Below are positions 41,637 through 48,981 of a stretch of 52,909 nucleotides of DNA, piece after piece. Source of the DNA: an uncultured Faecalibacterium sp. Its GTDB lineage: Bacteria > Bacillota > Clostridia > Oscillospirales > Ruminococcaceae. The position numbers and the translations under genes were made by a program. The stretch lies in assembly GCA_934548045.1 (NCBI GenBank), contig CAKTEM010000017.1, positions 1 through 52,909 of the forward strand, written 5' to 3'. Within the stretch, counting starts at the first letter, position 1. The number at the start of each line of letters is the position of its first letter. The notes beneath the pieces were generated by a model that saw only the letters and a program-made list of their open reading frames with translations, was not told the origin of the DNA and did not search any database.

Positions 41637-43901
41637 CTATTTATTTTCGGGGGGGGTAACGCGGAAGCGTTTCACCGTCTGTTCCAGTGCTGCAATGTCC
41701 ACAGGCTTGGAGAGATGTGCATCCATGCCGGCTTCCTTGCTCTTTTGCATATCCTCAAGGAAGGCGTTGGCGGTCATGGCGAGGATGGGGATGACCCGGC
41801 CCAGTGGGTTTTCGCTGCTGCGGATGCGGCGAGCGGCTTCGAGGCCGTCCATCACCGGCATCTGCACGTCCATCAGGATCATGTCATACTCGCCGGGTTT
41901 GACATTGGCAAAAGCATCCACGATCTCCTGACCGTTGGAGCAGATGGTGCAGCTTGCGCCATTGGCTTCCAGCAGCATTTCCAGAATTTCGGCGTTGATG
42001 GCGTTATCTTCGGCGCAGAGGAAGTTCATGCCGGACAAGGGAGAAGCTGCTTCTTCTTCCTCCGGAAGCACCTGCTCCTTCGGCACCGCGTCCGCAGCGG
42101 TGTCGATGGGAAATTCCAGCACGACCTCAAAGCGAGTGCCCTTGCCGGTGGCACTCTCCACGCTGATGGAACCACCCATCAGGTCCACGATGTTCTTGGT
42201 GATGGCCATGCCCAGACCCGTGCCCTGCACCTTGTTGGTGCCGGATTTTTCCTCACGGGTGAAGGGGTCGAAGAGGGTCTTCTGGTAAGCCTCGCTCATG
42301 CCGATGCCGTCATCCTGCACGGTGAACTGGTATTTGGCGTAGTGCTCGTTCCGGGGCAGCTCTTCGACCTCGAACCGGATGTGCCCACCGCGAGGGGTAT
42401 ACTTGACCGCGTTGGAGAGGATGTTCATCAGCACCTGATTCAGGCGAGTGGGGTCTGCCAGCAGGTTTTCGTGCCGGAGATGGGTGGAGACGGTGAAGGT
42501 CTGCGCCTTTTCGTTTGCCTGTGCGCGGATCATCGTGCTGAGCTGGTCGAGCTGCTGGGGAAGGTGCATCGGCTCAACGTTCAGGGTGGTCTTGCCGCTC
42601 TCGATGCGGCTCATATCCAGAATGTCGTTGATGATGCCCAGCAGCAGTCGGCCGGAGCTTTCCAGCTTACCCAGATGCTCGGCCAGCTTTTCCGGCTGGT
42701 GCAGCTCGTTTTTCATCAGGGTGGTAATGCCGATGATGGCGTTCATGGGGGTGCGGATATCGTGGCTCATGTTGGCAAGGAAATCCGTTTTGGCCTTGCT
42801 GGCACGCTCTGCGGACTGCAGGGCCTCTGCGGCAATATCCTGCGCGCGCCGCATCTCGTCGTTTGCCTGCGTCAGCTGGATGTTGTACTGTTCCAGACGG
42901 AGATTTGCTTCCTTTTCTGCCCACAGCTCATGCCGCTGCTTTTCCCACAGGATGAACCAGCCGACAAAAACCGCCGTGACCGAAAACGCCGTCGCAAAGC
43001 CTATGATGATGACCATGACGATGTTGACCAGCTTCTGCGTATTCACGGCCACGTACTCCGCCGGGACGAGGAAGGCCAGCGTCCACTGGGCGTTTTCCAT
43101 CTGCTTCAAGGCGTAGAAATACTCGGTCCCGTCCAGCAGGGCGTTGGAATAACAGGAGCCTGTGCGGGCAAGCCGCTCCTTGGCCTCCGCAAAGGAGGAG
43201 CCGTGCAGATAGGACATTTGGGAAAGCACGGTGTATACGTTGTGCCCCTTCAGCAGTTCAGTATCATTGGCGTTGAACAGCTTGAAGCCGACATTATCCA
43301 GCACATAGACGCTGTTGTTATTTTCGTAGGCATCGCAGCGGAAATAATCGTTCAGCTCGGTCATGCTCTGCGAAACACCAAGGTAGCGCAGGGTGATCTC
43401 CTTTTCTCCGCTTTGCAGCGTGATGGGAACCGAAAGCTGCTTCAGGAACACCATCCGGGAGTCGTCCACGGTCAGCGAGTTTGAAACATAGCTGACTCGC
43501 TGCGGCGAGTCTTCCAGATAGCCCATTTCTCGCAGCAGCCCCATGCCGCCATACGCGGTATAATAATGCCCGGCAGCGTCCACCGCAACCAGTTCGACCT
43601 GCTGTTCCTTATAATTGGAAAGCTCCGATATCTTTCTCATATAAACAAACAGGTCTTCCGTCGTCTCCATGGGAGTATAGGTCAGGAAATTGCACTGCAC
43701 ATCCACATCGCTCCAATGGGCGTCGATCACATCCTCCAGACTGCGGAACATCTGGTGGGTGACCTCTTCCATCTGGTTCAGCCGCTCATGGTAGACAAGG
43801 TTCTGGATGTAGGTCTGGCTCACAATAAGAAGGGTCAAAATGACCGCAAGACTGACAAAGCCGATGCCCCAAAGCAGCTTTTTATAGATTTTTTTGTTCA
43901 C
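41637..43901 (-). CDS. Hybrid histidine kinase with one receiver
   Basis: Membrane sensor kinase of 754 residues. Membrane segments at about 8-28 and 295-320 bracket an extracellular domain with a Cache-like look (VELVAVDAAGHYYTAYGG). A coiled coil follows, then HisKA with H380 (NMSHDIRTPMNAIIGITT), ATPase domain (ILSNAVKYTPRGG, VQDDGIGM, GTGLGMAI) and one receiver with D678 (LMDVQMPVMDG). GTG start with AGGAGA 8 bp ahead. It lies 25 bp after the solute-binding gene at 43927 and 66 bp before the c-di-GMP gene, so binding protein, kinase and output protein are consecutive. Confidence 0.92.
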   Translation of the reverse strand: MNKKIYKKLLWGIGFVSLAVILTLLIVSQTYIQNLVYHERLNQMEEVTHQMFRSLEDVIDAHWSDVDVQCNFLTYTPMETTEDLFVYMRKISELSNYKEQQVELVAVDAAGHYYTAYGGMGLLREMGYLEDSPQRVSYVSNSLTVDDSRMVFLKQLSVPITLQSGEKEITLRYLGVSQSMTELNDYFRCDAYENNNSVYVLDNVGFKLFNANDTELLKGHNVYTVLSQMSYLHGSSFAEAKERLARTGSCYSNALLDGTEYFYALKQMENAQWTLAFLVPAEYVAVNTQKLVNIVMVIIIGFATAFSVTAVFVGWFILWEKQRHELWAEKEANLRLEQYNIQLTQANDEMRRAQDIAAEALQSAERASKAKTDFLANMSHDIRTPMNAIIGITTLMKNELHQPEKLAEHLGKLESSGRLLLGIINDILDMSRIESGKTTLNVEPMHLPQQLDQLSTMIRAQANEKAQTFTVSTHLRHENLLADPTRLNQVLMNILSNAVKYTPRGGHIRFEVEELPRNEHYAKYQFTVQDDGIGMSEAYQKTLFDPFTREEKSGTNKVQGTGLGMAITKNIVDLMGGSISVESATGKGTRFEVVLEFPIDTAADAVPKEQVLPEEEEAASPLSGMNFLCAEDNAINAEILEMLLEANGASCTICSNGQEIVDAFANVKPGEYDMILMDVQMPVMDGLEAARRIRSSENPLGRVIPILAMTANAFLEDMQKSKEAGMDAHLSKPVDIAALEQTVKRFRVTPPENK

Positions 43902-43926
43902 ATCCAGTATCTCCTGTCTGTTCTAT

Positions 43927-45714
43927 TCAGCTCCATGCGGTATCTGCCCGGCTAATGGTGGTGTATGCGCCAAAGAAAGCTTTTGCAGCATCCATGCCCA
44001 CCACGCCGGTGTCCACGACGTCGGCCTTGGCGGCCAGCTGGTCGCTCACGCCGCAGATGGCCACCTGATAGGTCTTGCCAGCCTCCGGCTCCATGGGGCT
44101 GACCAGCACATAGGGGTAGCCCTTGCCGTTGCCGTAGGCGTCGTAGCCCGTGGCCAGCAGGTCGCTGATCTGCTGGCCGGTCAGGGAAACAGTCTGGATA
44201 GTGCGGTTCCAGCCGGTGGGCAGGATGACCGAAAGGTCGTAATCCGTAATGCCCTTGGCGTACAGCTTGGCGGCTACGCCGTGGTGGTTCTGATCGGTGG
44301 GGTTGCCGGGGATCCATGTGCTCAGCGAAACCAGCGCAAGGTCGCTGCCGGTAGCCTGCGCAAAGCAGCGACCCACCAGCATGGCGCAGTCTTCCTGCGA
44401 AAGCTCCTCCGTGACGGTGGTAATGACCTCCGGGGTGTTGTTCACCACACTATCCTGATCCTCGTCCAGCTGACGGATCACATCCTCCATGGTGGCATCG
44501 CCCTTGATAAAGTCCAGCATTTTAAGGCCGGTGGTCACGATGGTGTTTTCCCAGCCGGAATAGATAAAGGGCGCGGTATTGCCCACATTCAGGGCGTTGG
44601 CGATGTCTGCATAGTAGGTTCCGTCCGCTTTTGCGTCCTTGAAGGGCAGCAGGCTGCTTTTCAGCGTCGTTGTGGGCTGCAGAGCGCTGGTGCCCGCAAC
44701 GGTGGAGAGCACGCGCATCACCTTGAGCGCATCTTCCAGCTTCTGGGGGTTCTGCTCCAGCTTTTTGTTCAGTCCGTAGAAGCGGTTCACATTCAGCACA
44801 AAAACGTTCTGGGTGCCGTCCTGCGAGAGAAACGGCATCAGCCCGAATTTATCGGCGTTGCCGTCTGTCTCCACAATGCCGTTGGTGTTGCCAATCAAAA
44901 ACAGGGTGTTGCCCTCGGCCATCCGCTGCCGGGTCACGCTGTCATCAAGGGCATCGCCAGAGCCGTTCAGCATCCCGATGTCCTTCCACTTCTGGACGTA
45001 TGCCATTGCCTGCATCATGCCGGGGGTGTTGCTGACGTTTGCCTTACCGGACAGATAATCCTTCTGCCACAGCTTGCCGTCCAGCGTGCCGAGGAAATCG
45101 GCGTCTGCAATGTTGCACAGGTACTGGAAACCGTAGCCCGGGTACTGGATCTGCGACAGACAGAGATCGACCCCGGCTTCCTTGGCTTTTGCTGCCAGCG
45201 CTTCCAGCTCGGCAAAAGAATTGGGCAGCTCCCAGCCGTATTTTTGCAGCAGGGTCTTGTTGTAGGTAATGCCGTAGCAGTTGTAGGTCGAGGGCAGCAG
45301 ATAGATGGCGCCGCTGTCGGATACATCCTGCAAGCGGGATTCCACATAGTTATCGGTAAAATCGTAACCGGAAAGGTCCAGCAGCTTGTCGGAGACCAGA
45401 TTGATCCGGGGGTCGTAGTACGTCAAGGTGCAGACGTCCGGCAGATCGCCCGCCGCAAACATATTCTGCAGACAGGTGGTGGTGTTATCGCCGCTGTATG
45501 GCACCACCTCGATGTTCACTTCCGGGTAAACGCTGTGCACCTGCTCAATAAAGGCTTCTACCTCTTTATAAGGTGCCATAAAGGTAACGGCTTCGTGCAT
45601 ATCGTCTTTTTTAGCCGTTTCGGTCTTACCGCCGCCGCAGGCGGTCAGTGCTGCCGTGGCGGCTGCAACGCCGCAAGCCTGCAAAAACACGCGGCGGGAA
45701 ATTTTCTTCATCAT
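43927..45714 (-). CDS. Tat-type solute-binding lipoprotein with 5'-nucleotidase C-terminal-like domain
   Basis: Exported lipoprotein of 595 residues. The signal has SRRVFLQ and lipobox LTAC (C26). The family-1 binding domain covers about 35-400 (FMAPYKEVEAFIEQVHSVYP, LPDVCTLTYYDPR, GITYNKTLLQKYGWELP). The C-terminal 190 residues resemble the 5'-nucleotidase C-terminal domain (ATGSDLALVSLST, GITDYDLSVILPTGWN, VSLTGQQISDLLATGYDAYG) with no nucleotidase catalytic domain. It has the same architecture as the protein at 31465 but a different signal type. First gene of the operon ahead of a hybrid kinase; no permease nearby. Confidence 0.88.
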   Translation of the reverse strand: MMKKISRRVFLQACGVAAATAALTACGGGKTETAKKDDMHEAVTFMAPYKEVEAFIEQVHSVYPEVNIEVVPYSGDNTTTCLQNMFAAGDLPDVCTLTYYDPRINLVSDKLLDLSGYDFTDNYVESRLQDVSDSGAIYLLPSTYNCYGITYNKTLLQKYGWELPNSFAELEALAAKAKEAGVDLCLSQIQYPGYGFQYLCNIADADFLGTLDGKLWQKDYLSGKANVSNTPGMMQAMAYVQKWKDIGMLNGSGDALDDSVTRQRMAEGNTLFLIGNTNGIVETDGNADKFGLMPFLSQDGTQNVFVLNVNRFYGLNKKLEQNPQKLEDALKVMRVLSTVAGTSALQPTTTLKSSLLPFKDAKADGTYYADIANALNVGNTAPFIYSGWENTIVTTGLKMLDFIKGDATMEDVIRQLDEDQDSVVNNTPEVITTVTEELSQEDCAMLVGRCFAQATGSDLALVSLSTWIPGNPTDQNHHGVAAKLYAKGITDYDLSVILPTGWNRTIQTVSLTGQQISDLLATGYDAYGNGKGYPYVLVSPMEPEAGKTYQVAICGVSDQLAAKADVVDTGVVGMDAAKAFFGAYTTISRADTAWS

Positions 45715-45878
45715 ACAATGATACCTTCCTCACATTTCGGAGGGCAGTACTGCATGATCCGATGGGGTGCCGCACTGCCTTAACTTTGGTTATTCTAACA
45801 TACCCCACAGGAACTCCCACGCTCGCGGTCTGACCGCACTGGATCTTGTTCGGATTCTCCTATAAAAGTAGTGTTATT

Positions 45879-45907
45879 ATTCTATCATTGTATTAAAAGT
45901 GTTTCAA
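45879..45907 (-). promoter_or_regulatory. Promoter of the five-gene sensory operon
   Basis: TTGAAA (45902-45907), 17-bp spacer, TAGAAT (45879-45884) on the minus strand, giving a leader of about 158 nt. The leader holds small hairpins (GCGGT/ACCGC near 45830; GGCAGT/ACTGCC near 45750-45785). The -35 and spacing match the other two sensory promoters. Confidence 0.72.
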
Positions 45908-46301
45908 GGTTATTTTGAGTTTCCTTCAAAAAAGCAGGGACGGAGGGCTCTAAGCTGTTTGGAGGAGTGTCAGTTCTGGTGCAGCACAGGACAAAAAAGG
46001 AAATGTCTTGCCGTTACGATGTCCAGTCTATCACAAAACGGTAGAATGATAAAATCCAGCACTGCATCATTGCTGGGCCTTTTTGTTGGAGGCGTTATTG
46101 TGTGACAGTCTGCACAAGGGTACGAAGAACACAGTTTTGGTGATATCCGGCGTGCGCTCGACCTTGAATACACTGTGAAGACCTCGGAAACGCAGTTATG
46201 CTACGAGCTGCATTCACAATCCGGAAATTTCTGAAGTATAAATCGAAGCAATATTAAAGCCGCTCACCGTGCAGGTTTCCAGCATGGTGAGCGGCTTTTT
46301 A
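45908..46301. other. Gap with gene relics and two terminator-like hairpins
   Basis: No intact gene. A plus-strand stretch of about 43 codons (46105-46233, including GDIRRALDLEYTVKTSETQL) reads coherently to a TGA, but a stop codon lies directly before it and there is no start; I do not recognise it. Hairpin CCAGCA/TGCTGG (46056-46076) is followed by GCCTTTTTG. A stronger hairpin (46259-46294) follows and is listed separately. Confidence 0.4.
46259..46300. terminator. Strong hairpin terminator
   Basis: GCCGCTCACC (46259-46268) pairs with GGTGAGCGGC (46285-46294), followed on the plus strand by TTTTT. It abuts the 3' end of the XRE pseudogene on the minus strand. Confidence 0.75.
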
Positions 46302-46503
46302 CTACAAGTATGAGGAATCAAAGAAGTCTTTTAAGGTGATTCCCAAGCCCAGACAGATTCTTTCGATGGTCTCTACGCTTAGCTGACCTCCCCGACGAGC
46401 GGTGGTTTGAATCGTGGAGTACGATATTCCGCATTTCTTTGCCAACACACAGATTCATATCACGCTCTTGCATCAAATCCTGAACACGCTTGATCGTATC
46501 CAC
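46302..46503 (-). pseudogene. XRE-type helix-turn-helix regulator, frameshifted
   Basis: GTG start at 46503 with AAGGGG ahead. It reads VQDLMQERDMNLCV in one frame, then continues in a second frame as AKKCGISYSTIQTTARRG and LSVETIERICLGLGITLKDF to a TAG at 46302. Together they make a complete Cro/C1-type domain of about 66 residues. The break lies at a TGTGTGTT run, where restoring one TG pair would join the frames, so a 2-bp slippage loss is the simplest cause. It is either a recent pseudogene or a phase-variable regulator. It lies next to the integration site. Confidence 0.75.
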
Positions 46504-46585
46504 GAAAACCCCTTTTTGGTGTTAATTCCGGACCGAAATCGTGTTTATTTGGCGTTTATGAGAGGTGATAATATGAGAAAAGAAA

Positions 46586-46702
46586 ATGATCGTCAATCAG
46601 CTTATCCGCAGGGTAGATGTTTATCGTGGGTATCAGCTCAACATTACTTTCAATTTCGACCTTACGCCGTACATTGAAGGGGATGATGCAGCAGCCTGCT
46701 GA
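46586..46702 (+). pseudogene. Probable C-terminal remnant of a site-specific recombinase
   Basis: 38 codons beginning MIVNQLIRRVDVYRGYQLNI and ending at a TGA. The RVDVYRGYQLNITFNF pattern resembles the C-terminal end of serine recombinases from Clostridial elements; the catalytic domain is missing. A ribosome site and ATG at 46573 lie in a different frame. It is a likely leftover of an earlier element near the tRNA site. Recognition rests on a short stretch, so the family call is tentative. Confidence 0.4.
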
Positions 46703-46839
46703 AAAACCGGGCGGCAAACATTCCTTTTTGAAAACGGTGTAAAGTCAAAAGTTGGGGGTTGTATAGGAACCGCCTGCAAAAGCCTGAAAACGGTGCAGGC
46801 GAAGCAATGCAGCCCCCAAAAACCGGCTTTAGAAAAAAG

Positions 46840-46876
46840 AAAAGCACCATACTTCCTACGAAGTACAGTGCTTTTT

Positions 46877-46877
<1 letters not shown>
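46840..46877. terminator. Terminator of the tRNA-Ala locus
   Basis: AAAAGCACCATACTTC (46840-46855) pairs with GAAGTACAGTGCTTTT (46860-46875) with two imperfect pairs. It directly follows the tRNA 3' end on the minus strand. Confidence 0.7.
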
Positions 46878-46935
<58 letters not shown>

Positions 46936-47160
46936 GAACCACGCACTCACGCACCCCCACGCAAAGGTGCGAGAATGAACGATATTTAGCGTTAGAACGT
47001 TTTATTTCGAGAAAGGCACATTCTCACCCAAAAGCAACTCTGTTGCTTAAAGAGTTTTATTGACGATGTATAGTTTACAACCTGTCTCTAGGTGTTGTCA
47101 AGATGTTTTATCCCCCTTTCGGCACCAAACAGGTTGAAATCTTCTTATTTATCAAGCGGA
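46936..47160. other. Element end region, no gene seen
   Basis: No open frame with support. It contains the hairpin AAGCAA/TTGCTT (47022-47046 region) and a minus-strand promoter-like pair TTGACA (47096-47101), 18 bp, TAAACT (47072-47077) that would transcribe toward the tRNA fragment. Confidence 0.4.
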
Positions 47161-47203
47161 AAAGCGCAATTTTGATTTTCAAAAATCGGAATTGCGCTTT
47201 TTT
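47161..47203 (+). terminator. Attenuator-like hairpin in the repA leader
   Basis: AAAGCGCAATT (47161-47171) pairs perfectly with AATTGCGCTTT (47190-47200), followed by TTTATTT, with further pairing inside the loop. It ends about 20 nt before the GGAGG at 47224, so it could limit repA transcription or insulate it from outside. Confidence 0.65.
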
Positions 47204-47238
47204 ATTTCAAAAAATCTATTGCGAGGAGGTTTTCTACA

Positions 47239-47289
47239 ATGTCAACATCTTACCGACGCTATTTCAGAGCACAGCCACATGACCCTTGA
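47239..47289 (+). CDS. Short leader frame overlapping the repA start
   Basis: 16-codon frame MSTSYRRYFRAQPHDP with the best ribosome site in the area (GCGAGGAGG). Its TGA overlaps the first codons of the repA frame (ATG at 47279), in a different frame. Either repA is translated by coupling from this leader, or a base change has split the original N-terminus. Confidence 0.4.
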   Translation: MSTSYRRYFRAQPHDP

Positions 47290-48148
47290 TTACTTCTACG
47301 GACAAGCCGGAGAACTTTTCTCATTCTACCGCATCCCGAAAGCACTGTTTCAGGAACCACGATTCCAGAACTTGTCAACCGATGCCAAAACACTGTACGG
47401 TATCCTGCTCGACCGCATGAGCCTTTCTGCTAAAAATGGCTGGCTGGACGAGCAGGGCCGGGTATTCATCATCTTCACAATTGAGGATGTCAAGAGGGCG
47501 TTGTGTTGCGCAGACAACAAAGCAACCAAGTTGCTCCGGGAACTTGAAAAGTTTGGTTTGATTGAACGAAAACGCAGAGGTCTGGGAAAGCCAAGTTTGG
47601 TGTATGTGAAGAACTTTTCAGCAGAATCGTCAAAAGCAATATTCCAGAATCGTGATTTTCACGATTCTGGAGGCTTCAAAAGCGCAAGTCAAGACCCTGC
47701 AAAATCACGATGTAATAAGACTGATGAAAATAATACTGAAAAGAGTGAAACGTATCCTTTCTATTCAGAAGAAGCAGATGAGATGAGCAAACGCGAACAA
47801 CTGAAAGAGTACTTTTCTCAGTCTTTGGAGGTAGAACTTCTACTCCGTCTTTGCCCGGATGATGAGGACACCATCTATCAGATCGTGGATTTGCTGGTGG
47901 ACACCTGTGTCACCAACCGCAAGACGCTGCGCATTGCCGGGGACGATAAGCCCGCCGAGGTGGTACGCAGCCGCTTTATGAAGCTGAACGCCGACCATAT
48001 CCGCTTTGTGTTGAAGTGCCTTGCAGAGAACAGCAGCCCGATCCGTAACATGAAACAATATCTGCTCGCTTCTCTGTACAACGCACCCACCACGATGCAA
48101 CTTTCCTACCAGAACCAAACCAACCACGACTTAGCGATGTGGAGGTGA
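47279..48148 (+). CDS. repA: Replication initiator protein A (RepA N-terminal plus DUF6017)
   Basis: Element replication initiator of 289 residues. The N-terminal winged-helix domain is typical of Firmicute RepA_N proteins: FYRIPKALFQEPRFQNLSTD, YGILLDRMSLSAKNGWLDEQ, GLIERKRRGLGKP. A variable linker leads to the C-terminal DUF6017 domain (DDEDTIYQIVDLLVDTC to SLYNAPTTMQLSY). The ATG at 47279 has no ribosome site of its own; see the overlapping leader frame at 47239. The stop overlaps the parA ATG (TGATG). The last third recurs, truncated, at 27743-28213. First gene of the repA-parA-parB operon. Confidence 0.9.
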   Translation: MTLDYFYGQAGELFSFYRIPKALFQEPRFQNLSTDAKTLYGILLDRMSLSAKNGWLDEQGRVFIIFTIEDVKRALCCADNKATKLLRELEKFGLIERKRRGLGKPSLVYVKNFSAESSKAIFQNRDFHDSGGFKSASQDPAKSRCNKTDENNTEKSETYPFYSEEADEMSKREQLKEYFSQSLEVELLLRLCPDDEDTIYQIVDLLVDTCVTNRKTLRIAGDDKPAEVVRSRFMKLNADHIRFVLKCLAENSSPIRNMKQYLLASLYNAPTTMQLSYQNQTNHDLAMWR

Positions 48149-48981
48149 TGAAAATTTCAAAGAAAGCAGCCATAATTGCCATCGTCAACCAGAAGGGCGG
48201 AACCGGCAAGACCACCACCTGTGAAAATTTGGGCGTTGGACTTGCAGCCGAAGGCAAAAAAGTTCTGCTGGTGGACGCTGACCCGCAGGGCAGCTTGACC
48301 ATCAGCATGGGCTGGCAGCAGCCCGATGAATTGCCCACCACTCTTTCCACCCTGATGCAGAAAGCTATAAACGACCAGAGCATTCCGCCCGGCGAAGGTA
48401 TCCTGCACCATGCGGAGGGCGTTGACCTGATTCCGGCAAACATTGAACTGGCAGGGCTGGAAGTGTCTCTCGTCAACTGCATGAACCGGGAAAAGATGCT
48501 CAAGCAGGTGCTGGAAGGAGCAAAGCACGAATACGATTTCATTCTGCTGGACTGCACCCCTTCCCTTGGGATGCTGACCGTCAATGCACTGGCAGCGGCG
48601 GACACCACCCTGATTCCGGTGCAGGCGCAGTACCTGTCTGCGAAAGGCTTGGAACAGCTTTTGCAGACCGTGCAGAAGGTCCGACGGCAGATCAACCCGA
48701 AACTGAAAATCGAGGGCATCCTGCTGACTATGACAGATAGCCGCACCAACTATGGGCAGCAGATCGACAACCTGATTCGAGGTGCCTACGGCAGTAAGAT
48801 CAAAGTGTTCGACCAGACCATTCCCCGGTCTGTCCGTGCTGCGGAAATCAGTGCCGTGGGCAAGAGCATTTTTCAACACGACCCCAAAGGCAAGGTGGCA
48901 GAAGCCTACCGCTCTCTGACGAAGGAGGTGATGGCGAATGTCGAAAGGCAGCTTAAACGTGTCGCTGAAAGGGGCAGATGA
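48148..48981 (+). CDS. parA: ParA/Soj-type partition ATPase
   Basis: Deviant Walker ATPase of 277 residues that moves or segregates the element with ParB. NQKGGTGKTTT at 14-24 is the P-loop, LLVDADPQGS is the Walker A' region, and FILLDCTPSLG is Walker B. The ATG at 48148 overlaps the repA stop (TGATG) with GGAGG just 2 bp ahead; a GTG at 48139 is the alternative. It overlaps parB by 44 bp. Confidence 0.93.
   Translation: MKISKKAAIIAIVNQKGGTGKTTTCENLGVGLAAEGKKVLLVDADPQGSLTISMGWQQPDELPTTLSTLMQKAINDQSIPPGEGILHHAEGVDLIPANIELAGLEVSLVNCMNREKMLKQVLEGAKHEYDFILLDCTPSLGMLTVNALAAADTTLIPVQAQYLSAKGLEQLLQTVQKVRRQINPKLKIEGILLTMTDSRTNYGQQIDNLIRGAYGSKIKVFDQTIPRSVRAAEISAVGKSIFQHDPKGKVAEAYRSLTKEVMANVERQLKRVAERGR

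Noticed and set aside
47072..47101. Antisense RNA promoter controlling repA
   Set aside because: The promoter-like pair on the minus strand points away from the repA leader, so its transcript would not overlap repA.
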